64,000 bases of DNA, taken from positions 2,075,501-2,139,500 of the forward strand of contig NZ_CP014327.1 of NCBI RefSeq assembly GCF_000812665.2, written 5' to 3'. Source of the stretch: Falsihalocynthiibacter arcticus (GTDB taxonomy: Bacteria > Pseudomonadota > Alphaproteobacteria > Rhodobacterales > Rhodobacteraceae). Both the position numbers and the translations under genes were made by a program. Numbering within the stretch: the stretch's first letter is position 1; each line of letters starts with the position of its first letter. Shown piece by piece: positions 17,914 to 26,364 of the stretch. The notes under the pieces are model-generated. The model worked only from the letters and a program-made list of their open reading frames with translations. It did no database searches and was not told the origin of the DNA.

Positions 17914-18699
17914 ATGAGTAGCGACAGCGACCTACGAAATCTGGGAAAAACCGACCGCCACACACAGATTTTGTTGGAACTTAGGTTAGCGCCGCATGTG
18001 CGCGTCGCGGACCTTGCGGCAAAGTTTGGCGTCACAACTGAAACCGTGCGACGGGATATCGCTGAATTAAGCAATCAGGGGCTTTTGCAGAAATCTCATG
18101 GGGGCGCGTCACCTTGCGCGTCAGGCACATATCGGGCGCTGGATCAGAGGCAAGGCGAATGTGTCAAAGAACGGCAGCAGCTGGCGCATAAAGCGGCAAC
18201 TTTGGTTAAGGACGGTCAAACACTGATGATTGATGCGGGCTCGACCGCAATGGAGTTTGCCCGCGCGCTCGCCATTATTGGCAGACAGGTCACCGTTGTA
18301 ACCAACAGCCTACAGGTTGCAATGATACTGGGCACTTCAGATTCGGTGAATGTCATTGTGGCTCCAGGTCGATACCTAAACGACGAGGCCGCTTTAGTCG
18401 GCACCGAGACCTGCTCGTTTCTTCGCCGCTATCATGTTGATGCCTGCTACCTAAGTGCCTCTGCGTTAGGCGAGATGGGGGTGAGCGAATCAATTGACGG
18501 GTTTGGGTCGGTCAAGCGTACGATGCTGGAACAAAGTAGCGCGCAATATTTTTTGATTGACGGTAGTAAATTTGGGAAACGCCACCTTCTGAAAGTCGCG
18601 GATATCTCTGAAATCGGAAACTTAGTTACCGATAGGGAACCGAGTGGAGAATTGGCGCAAGCGCTAAAAAAACAAAACATTAAGATCATTCTCTCATGA
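17914..18699 (+). CDS. DeoR/GlpR family transcriptional regulator
   Basis: 261 residues. The N-terminal HTH reads VRVADLAAKFGVTTETVRRDIAEL followed by GLLQKSHGGA, classic DeoR. The C-terminal DeoRC sensor contains DAGSTAMEFARAL and VVTNSLQVAM and binds phosphorylated sugars in known members. ATG 17914 follows GGAG at ideal distance; the frame extends upstream to 17827 but would cover the candidate operator. It diverges from phnD and probably represses that operon. Confidence 0.87.
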   Translation: MSSDSDLRNLGKTDRHTQILLELRLAPHVRVADLAAKFGVTTETVRRDIAELSNQGLLQKSHGGASPCASGTYRALDQRQGECVKERQQLAHKAATLVKDGQTLMIDAGSTAMEFARALAIIGRQVTVVTNSLQVAMILGTSDSVNVIVAPGRYLNDEAALVGTETCSFLRRYHVDACYLSASALGEMGVSESIDGFGSVKRTMLEQSSAQYFLIDGSKFGKRHLLKVADISEIGNLVTDREPSGELAQALKKQNIKIILS

Positions 18700-18702
18700 T
18701 GT

Positions 18703-18739
18703 CTCCACACGAGGACAACGAACTTGGCCTCGTGTGGAG
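18703..18739. terminator. Hairpin after deoR
   Basis: A 12-bp perfect inverted repeat, CTCCACACGAGG / CCTCGTGTGGAG, with a 13-nt loop just after the deoR stop. No U-run, so it is terminator-like rather than a certain intrinsic terminator. A second 9-bp hairpin (GGATGAGCG / CGCTCATCC) follows at 18766-18788. Confidence 0.55.
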
Positions 18740-19260
18740 TTCTAAGGCAAGCGCCTATGATAAACGGATGAGCGATCAACGCTCATCCGAATGGGCCCAG
18801 ATAAATTGCAAAGTGTAGACGGTGTCTTGACCCTGGAAAATACCCTTTGGACCTGTCGCGCTTTAGTGCCGCCCCAAGTGCTCGTTTAAGCCACTTTCCG
18901 TTCGAAAGCGACGGGACTTTTCCATCCTAGTGCTGAATGGCGCCGTCGCGGATTGTAGAACCCATTGATGTATTCAAAAATCGCCATCTCAGCCTGCCTG
19001 CGGGTTTCCCAAGTGTCGCGCCAGATCAGTTCAGCTTTGATGGTTTTGAAGAACGTTTCCACTGCCGCATTATCATAGCAATTCCCTTTGCCACTCATCG
19101 ATACCTTGAAGCCATGCAGGCGCAGAATCTTCTGGTAATCGTGGGAACAATATTGGCTGCCCCGGTCCGTGTGATGGATACAGCCCTTGGGTGGTGCCCG
19201 AAAGGCTATTGCCATGTTCAATGCCCGGATGGCCAGATCGCGTTTCATTCGGTTACTAAC

Positions 19261-19298
19261 CACTGCCCGACAGTCGAAACGCAGTATCGATGAGAGGG
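19261..19298 (+). repeat. Short hairpin element, copy A
   Basis: CACTGCCCGACAG, then a stem TCGA...TCGA around CGCAG, then TGAGAGGG. About 38 bp, inserted in orfB after VVGWA; removing it restores the IS3 reading frame. Confidence 0.8.
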
Positions 19299-19463
19299 AG
19301 CCCAACCGACCACTCGGCGCGAATGCAGATCCAAGATCACAGCAAGATAGAGCCAGCCTTCTCGCGTCCAAATATAGGTGATGTCAGCTGCCCACTTCTG
19401 GTTTGGTTGCTCAGCGACAAAGTTCCGATCCAGTAAGTTAGGCGCGATGTTGAACTTATGATT

Positions 19464-19504
19464 GCCTCCTCTCGGGCATGCTGCGCATACCCTGCCGGGC
19501 AGTG
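19464..19504 (-). repeat. Short hairpin element, copy B
   Basis: Read on the minus strand: CACTGCCCGGCAG, stem GGTATGC-GCA-GCATGCC (one G-U pair), then CGAGAGGAGG. It is inserted in orfB between KHKATTD and NHKFNIAPN. Confidence 0.8.
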
Positions 19505-19562
19505 GTCCGTCGTTGCCTTGTGTTTCCGCGTTCTGATCACTGATATGCCGTTCTGGCGCATC

Positions 19563-19605
19563 CACTGACCGGCAGTTGGTTGCAAAGCAATCAATGAGAG
19601 GGGAA
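19563..19605 (+). repeat. Short hairpin element, copy C
   Basis: CACTGACCGGCAG, stem TTGGTTGC-AAA-GCAATCAA (8 bp, one G-U pair), then TGAGAGGGGAA. It is inserted in orfB between HRRVGR and RQNGISV. Confidence 0.8.
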
Positions 19606-19837
19606 CGGCCGACGCGGCGATGCCCGATGTCCAAACCAACTTCTTTCAGTTCTTCAGTCATGCGCGGCCTGCCATAGCTGCCAAGACTGAGACGGGATTG
19701 TTCTTTGATGTGGGCCAACGTGACCATATCAGACCGCTGCCTGCGACTGGCTGGACGGTTACGGAACGCCCGTAAGCCGCGTGCGCTGACATTCATGACA
19801 TGGCACATACGTCCAATGGAAAATGCAGATTGGTGTT

Positions 19838-19879
19838 CTTCCCCTCTCATCGATACTGCATATCGACTGCCGGGCAATG
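19838..19879 (-). repeat. Short hairpin element, copy D
   Basis: Read on the minus strand: CATTGCCCGGCAG, stem TCGATA-TGCAG-TATCGA (6 bp, perfect), then TGAGAGGGGAA. It is inserted at the orfA/orfB junction of the IS3 element and replaces the expected N-terminus of orfB. Confidence 0.8.
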
Positions 19880-19893
19880 AATGAACCTAAACC

Positions 19894-20163
19894 TCACGGC
19901 TTTTGGCTCGCGAAGAACACCGTGGCCTTTTTTAGGATGTCCCTTTCCTCCTTGAGAATACGGTTCTCACGTCGAAGCCGGTCATTCTCCTGAGCCAGTC
20001 CCAAATCCTCCTTCGACACCACATCCGTGTCTCGGTACGCTGTGATCCATTTGTTCAGTGTCGACATACCGACACCAAGACCATCAGCCACTTGCTTTCG
20101 GGTAAGCCCACTGGTCAGTGCGATCCGCACCGCATCTTCCCTAAATTCGTCTGTTCGTTTCAG
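19894..20163 (-). CDS. IS3 orfA (helix-turn-helix protein)
   Basis: A protein of about 89 residues, KRTDEFREDAVRIALTSG then LTRKQVADGLGVGMSTLNKWI (HTH), with a leucine-rich C-terminus LAQENDRLRRENRILKEERDIL. The conserved start precedes KRTDEF, where the codon at 20163 is CTG rather than ATG; the first conventional start is the internal GTG at 20130. The start may have been lost by mutation. Confidence 0.75.
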   Translation of the reverse strand: MKRTDEFREDAVRIALTSGLTRKQVADGLGVGMSTLNKWITAYRDTDVVSKEDLGLAQENDRLRRENRILKEERDILKKATVFFASQKP

Positions 20164-20232
20164 TCCGATGTTCAGTCTCCTTTGTTGCAGTAAATGCTAT
20201 CAAAGGAGCGGCATCAAACCGTGACAGGTCCA

Positions 20233-20853
20233 CTTCATTCGGCTCAGTACCGCAGCCCTAAACCATTTGCCGGCAAGCGTGTTCTTGTCGTTGACGGCGG
20301 GAATTCCGGTGCGCAAATTCATGCTGAGCTAAGCGAGCAGGCACATTAACTCTGGGTGACACAAAAGGAGCCGGTATTCCTGCCCGATGATGTTGACGGG
20401 CATGTACTGTTCACACGCGCTACATCACGCATTAAAGAGGGTTTCCAGAAAGAGGCGACGACAACGATTGGGGATATCGTGATTGTCCCTCCGGTCAAGG
20501 CTGCACGAGAACGAGGAGATCTTAAGTCGGTACGACCTTTCCGGCGATTTACTAAGACGGGTGTTGTCTGGGGCGATGGCACGGAGGAGGAGGTTGATAC
20601 GGTTATCTGGTGTACGGGCTTCAAGCCGGCCACTGATCATCTCAGATCGCTTGGGATCGTGGAGGCAGATGGTCGTGTGCAGGTTAACGGTCAACAGTCG
20701 ATAGAAGTGCCTCACGTGTGGTTGGCCGGCTATGGCAACTGGACCGGACCGGCATCGGCGACACTGATAGGATCTGCCCGAGTAGCACGGGCCCTTGTTC
20801 CTCAAATCGTCGATGCGTTGGCAGAGGAATCGACGACCGCAGCGGAATTCTAA
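20233..20853 (+). pseudogene. Flavin-containing monooxygenase remnant (ArsO-like)
   Basis: The IS3 right border abuts mid-protein sequence [20 protein letters not shown], then a decayed NAD(P)-binding DGGNSGAQ (first Gly now Asp), an in-frame TAA at 20347, and then a long intact tail. That tail contains [30 protein letters not shown] and [18 protein letters not shown], the C-terminal signature of ArsO-type flavoprotein monooxygenases. The FAD-binding N-terminus is missing. An ORF at 20356-20853 could be translated but lacks cofactor sites. No other arsenic gene is seen nearby. Confidence 0.72.
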
Positions 20854-21326
20854 GGAGCTTGTCATTGCCTCGAAAAACTTAATTCGGGGGAGTATCCCAT
20901 CTTCAGATAGTTCGTTTCAAGCAAAAGAAACTCCAACCCGGTTGCCATGGTAATTGCCCGCTCTCGACCTTCTTTACTATTTTGAACTACTTAACCCAAC
21001 CATGTCACTCTGTGTATCAATTTAGGAGATTGGAAGACGTGAATTTCACAGACATGCGACTGGTTTCGTCGTTGTTCAATGGAAAAACATTAGGGCGAGC
21101 TAAGCTATCGGCCTTTAGCCGCGGTTCGATGCCAAGTCCGTGGCCGCCATGCAGCATCATCGAACTGGCCATTCGCGCAAAACGCGGCATTTTGATGGCT
21201 GAAACGTTGGTCAAAGCGCTAAAAAATTCCAATAGCGTTAGGGATGGAAGTTGACCGTCAGGTTGCCCTGTGCCTTCTACGTCTGTATCAACTACAGTAA
21301 GGTCTGGTCATGGAAGGGAGCGACTT
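20854..21326. other. Degenerate intergenic region
   Basis: About 470 bp between the monooxygenase remnant and the MFS gene. A 90-codon ORF (20982-21254) has no recognisable domain. The second copy of the diverged 68-bp repeat (21032-21100) lies here. Confidence 0.45.
21032..21100 (+). repeat. Diverged 68-bp repeat, copy 2
   Basis: Aligns with 10561-10628 over blocks GGAAG, AATTTCACAGAC, ACTGGTTT, ATGGAAA/TTGGAAA and AGGGCGAGC. Same orientation; identity unknown. Confidence 0.5.
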
Positions 21327-22960
21327 GTGCCGCAAAGTACATCGACACTGAAGCTTTTCCAAAACCAGACTTTCCGGATGCTCTGGATTGCAGCCCTTGC
21401 CTCAAATTTCGGAGGACTCGTACAGGCCGTTGGGGCGGCATGGATGATGACATCCCTGACAGAGTCTCAAAGCATGGTCGCGCTTGTGCAATCCTCGGTG
21501 ACACTACCCATCATGATATTCTCATTGTTGGCAGGGGTGTTCGCCGATAATTTCGACCGCCGTAAAGTCATGCTCATTGCACAATCCTTCATGCTCATTG
21601 TGTCGATCGTGCTCGCGATCATGGCCTATGAGGGGCTGCTAACACCATGGATATTATTGGGATTTACCTTTTTGATCGGATGTGGCACGGCACTGCACAA
21701 TCCGTCTTGGCAGGCATCGATGGGAGATATCGTTTCGCGTGATGAATTGTCAGCAGCGGTGTCACTTAACAGTATGGGTTTCAACCTGATGCGCAGCATC
21801 GGGCCTGCTGCGGGGGGGCGATCGTGGCCATCGCGGGTGCTGCCGCGGCTTTTACGGTGAATGCCTTCAGCTATGTTGGCATCATCACTGCCCTGTGGTT
21901 CTGGCGTCCGTCCACGCCGCAGCGGCGCTTGCCGCGTGAACGAATGGGCAGCGCGTTTTCCGCAGGGCTACGCTATGTGGCGATGTCGCCCAATCTTATG
22001 AAAGTGATTTTTCGCGGCTTTATGTTTGGCGTCTCCGCTATTGCAATTCTGGCGCTGCTGCCACTGATTGTCAAAGAACTGTTGCAAGGGGGTGCATTTG
22101 TCTACGGCGTGCTGCTGGGCTGTTTTGGTATGGGCGCAGTAGGCGGCGCATTGCTGAATGCCCGCTTGCGGTCACGGTTTCGGAATGAGCGTATTGCCCA
22201 GTCGGCATTCCTGGCCTTTGCTGTAAGCTGCGTTACGCTGGCCCTGAGCCGTCACTACGTTTTCAGTGGTGCTGCTCTGCTGCTTGCCGGCGGTAGTTGG
22301 GTCGTGGCCCTTTCCCTATTCAATGTCACGGTTCAGTTGTCCACGCCGCGTTGGGTCGTCGGTAGAGCTCTTGCACTTTATCAGACCGGCGTGTTTGGCG
22401 GAATGGCCGGAGGAAGTTGGGTATGGGGCGCAATAGCCGAAAACTTCGGGGCGGACCGTGCAATGTTCGTGGCAGCCGCCTTGCTAGTCCTTGGTGCTTT
22501 GGCGGGCCTTCACCTGCCATTGCCTGATTCCACCGAACTCGACCTCAATCCGCTCAATACTTTCACAGAGCCGTCCCTGCGACTGGACCTGACACAGCGT
22601 AGTGGGCCTATAATGATCATGGTCGATTATGAAATTGCCCAGCAGGATGTGACCGAATTTTTGGCTTTGATGAACACGAGGCGACGCATCAGAATCCGCG
22701 ACGGGGCGCAGCAATGGACCCTGTTGCGGGATCTTGAAAATCCGGACTTCTGGACCGAGACATATCATGTCCCTACTTGGGTCGAATATGTCCGCCACCA
22801 CGAGCGTCGCACGCAGGCTGATGCCGAGTCATATAAGAGCGTTCTGAAACTTCATCGCGGTGAAAATCGACCCAAGGTCCATCGCATGATTGAGCGACAG
22901 GCAATCTCTCTTCAGGATGACACTCCACTAAAAAACGCGCCGGACAAGGTTGCTGAATAG
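21327..22960 (+). CDS. MFS exporter (EntS-like) with C-terminal ABM-like domain; frame broken at a G run
   Basis: GTG 21327 follows GAAGGGAG. The first frame encodes helices through MRSIGPAAGG, the second continues AIVAIAGAAAAFTVNAFSYVG. The switch is at a G7 run (21812-21818); eight G would join them. Joined, it is about 545 residues with 10-12 helices, the MFS motif DNFDRRKVML and a soluble C-terminus (DVTEFLALMNTRRRIR...) as in the MFS_3 exporter group, which exports siderophores or drugs. Substrate unknown. Probably a sequencing indel, although real decay within the island is possible. Confidence 0.78.
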
Positions 22961-23532
22961 TAAAGGCTATTCCGAGCCTGGGCATACTTTTGCGTCGTGG
23001 TGCATTCAAGATTTAGGCGATCTGCGGTCAACAAACAAAACTGCATGGTGATCAGGAGTTCAGGGTCGGGGCTAAGGGACGCACCATGCAAAGAATGTCT
23101 GCCTGCTGCCCGAAATAATTAATTCGGCTTGCGGCCCAACCCTGCGGTCGAAGTTAATTTCTACAAAGGGTTGCTTACATTCATCCGACACTCTCCTGCA
23201 TGTAGGGGATGCCATTGGTCGAGAATGGGAGATTCATAGTCCAGTCTCTGGTATTCACCCAGCACGATTACCAGTGTGGCAAATAGGGCGAATGTGGGCG
23301 TAAATTCACCGATAAGTTTTTTATTTTAAACTTAAATCTTGACCTCGAAATTCTGGGTAATTATTTGTTCTTTATATACAAATTTCTTTATTAACAACTG
23401 CTTCGATTAATGCTTTAGCAAGAAAGCCGCCCTTTCGGTCACGCTTGGGAAACGATGTTCTCCGCTAATCTTTCGTGCAAATAAATTTGATAGGTTCGCG
23501 CGCCTTTCGGCAGCGACGGCATGGGAGTGCAT
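22961..23532. other. Long AT-rich intergenic region
   Basis: About 570 bp with no supported gene. The second half (23310-23420) is strongly AT-rich and probably holds the promoter of the following gene. Confidence 0.45.
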
Positions 23533-24573
23533 ATGAGCGAAACGACCTTTTCTGTATCATCGGGATTTGCGCAACGGTTGCGTGGCATGGGGGCTTCGCT
23601 GTCCTTTAGTTCGTATCAATCGGGCATTCTGTATTTCGTTGGCCTAAAAAAGGACGGTGGTCTTAATATACACCAGTCGCATTTGCCCAAACCGATGGGG
23701 TTGTGCCTTGACGATCAGGGCGCTTTGACCCTCACCAGCGCCTATCAGATCATGCGGTTCGAGAATGTGCTGGATGCGGGCGAACAAATTAACAAATATT
23801 TTGATGCCTGCTATGTGCCGCGTTTGGTGCATGTAACCGGTAATTTGGACGCCCATGATGTGGGCGTTGATACCGAGGGACGGGCGGTTTTTGTCAACAC
23901 GCGGTTCAACTGTTTGGCCCGCCCCTCGATGCGCCAAAGCTTTGAAGAAGTGTGGCGTCCGCCGTTTATCTCGGCTTTGGTCGACGAAGATCGCTGTCAC
24001 TTGAATGGCTTGGCGATGGAGAATGGCGCGCCGCGGTATGTGAGTGCCGTGAGTAAATCCGACACCATTGATGGCTGGCGGGATCGTCGCGCGGATGGGG
24101 GCATCGTGATGGATGTGACAACGGGCGAGGTGGTCTGCGAAGGGTTGTCGATGCCGCATTCTCCACGGATGCATAACGGCGACCTTTGGGTGCTGAATTC
24201 TGGCACCGGCGAGTTGGGCGTTGTTGATATCAAGAGCGGTACGTTTGAGCCGCGCGTCTTTTGCCCCGGATTTTTGCGGGGGCTGCGCTTCCACGGCAAT
24301 CTGGCAATCGTGGGCCTTTCTAAGCCGCGCTATAAGCGGTTTGAGGGGTTGGCGCTGGATGAAAAACTCCGCGCGGCGGACAGTGAGCCGTGGTGCGGGC
24401 TGCAAGTAATCGACCTGAATACAGGGGCTTGTGTTGATTGGCTTCGGATTGATGGGGCCGTCAGCGAGCTTTACGATCTTGAAATACTTCCCGGAGTGAC
24501 CTGCCCAATGGCGCTCGCTCCGACGTCGCCAGAGGCGGCCAATCTGATCACATATTCCAAGACAAAAATTTAA
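23533..24573 (+). CDS. TIGR03032 family protein (beta-propeller-like, unknown function)
   Basis: About 346 residues from ATG 23533, behind GGGAG; an ATG at 23521 lacks a ribosome site. Conserved landmarks are HDVGVDTEGRAVFVNTRFN, CHLNGLAMENGAPRYVSAVS, GWRDRRADGGIVMDV, LSMPHSPRMHNGDLWVLNSGTGELG, GFLRGLRFHGNLAIVGLS and YDLEILPG. The family is predicted to fold as a propeller and has no assigned reaction. No signal peptide. A small gene cut by IS21 follows 33 bp later. Confidence 0.75.
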   Translation: MSETTFSVSSGFAQRLRGMGASLSFSSYQSGILYFVGLKKDGGLNIHQSHLPKPMGLCLDDQGALTLTSAYQIMRFENVLDAGEQINKYFDACYVPRLVHVTGNLDAHDVGVDTEGRAVFVNTRFNCLARPSMRQSFEEVWRPPFISALVDEDRCHLNGLAMENGAPRYVSAVSKSDTIDGWRDRRADGGIVMDVTTGEVVCEGLSMPHSPRMHNGDLWVLNSGTGELGVVDIKSGTFEPRVFCPGFLRGLRFHGNLAIVGLSKPRYKRFEGLALDEKLRAADSEPWCGLQVIDLNTGACVDWLRIDGAVSELYDLEILPGVTCPMALAPTSPEAANLITYSKTKI

Positions 24574-24606
24574 ATCAAAAAAAATATCGAGTAAGGATAC
24601 CACCCC

Positions 24607-24798
24607 ATGCGCACTTCCGATTTCAACAAGCCAACGCCTGCCTATCATCACCTTAAGCACCCCGGCGGCCGCCTCACCAAGATCGGTGGCCAAGCTGTGA
24701 GTTTGGCGCCGCAATTGGGTCAAGCCTTTGCGAGCTTGGGCGCCTCCGTGTCGCGCATTGCTGTAAAACGCGGAGCAATAATGGGCCACAGAAGCGGC
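24607..24798 (+). pseudogene. Small ORF interrupted by IS21
   Basis: ATG 24607 lies 5-10 nt behind AAGGATACC and opens MRTSDFNKPTPAYHHLKHPG with a small basic C-terminal part. The IS21 element enters after codon 64. Removing the IS and one copy of its 5-bp target duplication joins codon 64 to 27281, giving nine more residues (IHGVDKTIQ) and a stop. The original gene would have been 73 codons, downstream of and perhaps in operon with the TIGR03032 gene. No function recognised. Confidence 0.6.
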
Positions 24799-24867
24799 TG
24801 CGTATCGCAGTTGTAGCGGAGTAAAAATCCGCCAGTTTGTGTCCTTCGTTTATTCGGAGGGCGGGAG

Positions 24868-26364
24868 ATGTATTCTGTGGATATTTATAATCGTGTGCGC
24901 CGTGCTTGTTTGAAGGACGGGATGTCTACTCGAGAAGCGGCGCGTTATTTCAACAAGGATCGCAAAACGATAGCCAAGATGTTGCGGCATGAGCTCCCTC
25001 CTGGTTATCGGCGTTCAGAAGCCCCGCGTCGCCCAACGCTTGATGATTATGTTGGTGTCATCGATAATATACTGCGTACAGATAAGGCCCTGATCAAAAA
25101 GCAGCGCCACACCGCCAAGCGTATTTTTGAGCGTTTGAGGGATGAACACGGGTACGCGGGAAGCTTGACGACAGTGACCTATTACGTTCGCGAACAAAAG
25201 CGACGCACTAAAGAGGTGTTTGTACCGTTGTCGCATCGGCCAGGCCACGCGCAGGTTGATTTTGGTGAGACACTTGGCGTGATTGGTGGCGTGGAATGCA
25301 AGATCCATTTTTTTGTAATGAGCTTACCGCATTCTGATGCGGTGTTCGTTAAGGGATACCCTGCCGAGACGACGGAAGCATTCTGCGATGGCCATGTGTC
25401 CGCCTTTGCGTTCTTTGATGGTATTCCGCAGTCCATTCTCTACGACAACACCAAGATCGCCGTTGCGCGGATACTCGGGGACAGAACGCGTATTCGCACA
25501 CGTCGGTTCACTGAGCTGCAATCCCATTACCTGTTCGATGACAAGTTCGGGCGACCAGCGCGAGGAAACGATAAAGGCAACGTTGAGGGCATGGTTGGAT
25601 ATACGCGTCGCAACTTCATGGTCCCTGCGCCGCGTTGTGACAGCTTTGATGATTTGAACGCCCATCTGGAAGCGAAGTGTTTAGCACGTCAGGACGATAC
25701 TTTGCGCGGCCACACCCAAACCATAGGTCAACGTTTGGTATCCGATTTTGATGCGCTGATGGGGTTGCCCGTGGCGGAATATGAAGCCTGCGACCATGTC
25801 AACACACGGGCCACTTCGATCTCGATGGTGCGCTATCGCAGCAATGACTACTCGGTGCCGGTGGCTTATGCACACCACGATGTTCATGTGCGTGGGTTTG
25901 TACATGAGGTTATCATCGGCTGCGGTAACGAGATCGTTGCACGGCACAAACGATCCTACCTATCCGCGGATATGATCTTTGACCCGCTCCACTTCCTGCC
26001 CTTGATTGAGCAGAAGGTGGGGGCTTTGGATCAGGCAGCCCCTTTGCAGGGCTGGAATCTACCGGATGCCTTCGCCACCCTGCACCGACTGCTCGAAGCC
26101 AGAATGGGCAAACCGGGCAAGCGAGAATACGTTCAAGTTCTGCGCCTTTTGGAAACATTCGAGATGGACGTTGTGCAAGGCGCAATCCAGCATGCCATTG
26201 ATCTGGGCGCTATTGGCTATGATGCCGTAAAACACCTTGTGCTATGCCGTATTGAGAAGCGGCCACCGCGATTGGATTTGGACTTCTACCCGTATTTGCC
26301 TAAGGCCAATGTCGGCACGACACGCCCATCCAGTTACATGAGCCTGCTGGGAGCCACGGCATGA
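24868..26364 (+). CDS. istA: IS21 transposase
   Basis: 498 residues. An N-terminal HTH (MSTREAARYFNKDRKTIAKML) precedes an rve DDE core: Asp in GHAQVDFGE, Asp in ILYDNTKIAV, Glu in GNDKGNVEGMVGYTRRNF. The C-terminal Mu-like barrel carries MVRYRSNDYSVPVAYAHHDV. Preceded by GGAGGGCGGGAG. Its stop overlaps the istB start by 4 bp. Confidence 0.93.
   Translation: MYSVDIYNRVRRACLKDGMSTREAARYFNKDRKTIAKMLRHELPPGYRRSEAPRRPTLDDYVGVIDNILRTDKALIKKQRHTAKRIFERLRDEHGYAGSLTTVTYYVREQKRRTKEVFVPLSHRPGHAQVDFGETLGVIGGVECKIHFFVMSLPHSDAVFVKGYPAETTEAFCDGHVSAFAFFDGIPQSILYDNTKIAVARILGDRTRIRTRRFTELQSHYLFDDKFGRPARGNDKGNVEGMVGYTRRNFMVPAPRCDSFDDLNAHLEAKCLARQDDTLRGHTQTIGQRLVSDFDALMGLPVAEYEACDHVNTRATSISMVRYRSNDYSVPVAYAHHDVHVRGFVHEVIIGCGNEIVARHKRSYLSADMIFDPLHFLPLIEQKVGALDQAAPLQGWNLPDAFATLHRLLEARMGKPGKREYVQVLRLLETFEMDVVQGAIQHAIDLGAIGYDAVKHLVLCRIEKRPPRLDLDFYPYLPKANVGTTRPSSYMSLLGATA

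Larger units (their letters stand above)
18886..19877 (-). pseudogene. IS3 orfB transposase, disrupted by short hairpin insertions
   Basis: An rve-type DDE integrase. The first catalytic Asp lies in WAADITYIW, the second in HTDRGSQYCS, the Glu in NAAVETFFKT. The reading frame jumps after VVGWA at about 19298, where a 38-bp insert separates it from VSNRMKRDLAIRAL. Two other inserts, at 19464-19504 and 19563-19605, together add a multiple of three and replace residues between HRRVGR, QNGISVIRTRKHKATTD and NHKFNIAPN with foreign sequence. A fourth insert sits at the orfA/orfB junction (19838-19879). Confidence 0.88.
18848..20232. mobile_element. IS3 family insertion sequence, inactivated
   Basis: Terminal inverted repeats begin TGGACCTGTC at 18848 and, reversed, end at 20232 (plus-strand GACAGGTCCA), extending about 28 bp with few mismatches. 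A 3-bp CTT flanks both ends (18845-18847, 20233-20235), as expected for IS3. It holds orfA and a broken orfB on the minus strand. Four short hairpin elements have inserted into it, so it cannot make an intact transposase. Confidence 0.85.

Noticed and set aside
19261-19879. CRISPR array in the IS3 region
   Set aside because: The four repeats are irregularly spaced, in both orientations and interrupt coding sequence; there are no regular spacers and no cas genes in the window.
20982-21254. A 90-codon plus-strand ORF before the MFS gene
   Set aside because: No domain, and much of it is the diverged repeat also found in non-coding sequence at 10561-10628.
21812-21818. G7 tract in the MFS gene as a phase-variation switch
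   Set aside because: Six other genes, including ribD and ribE, show the same one-G deficit, so a sequencing cause is simpler than local phase variation.
23644-24789. A 381-codon minus-strand ORF
   Set aside because: It lies antisense over the TIGR03032-type gene and its product is a low-complexity His/Arg/Ala-rich sequence without any domain; the plus-strand gene has conserved motifs and a ribosome site.
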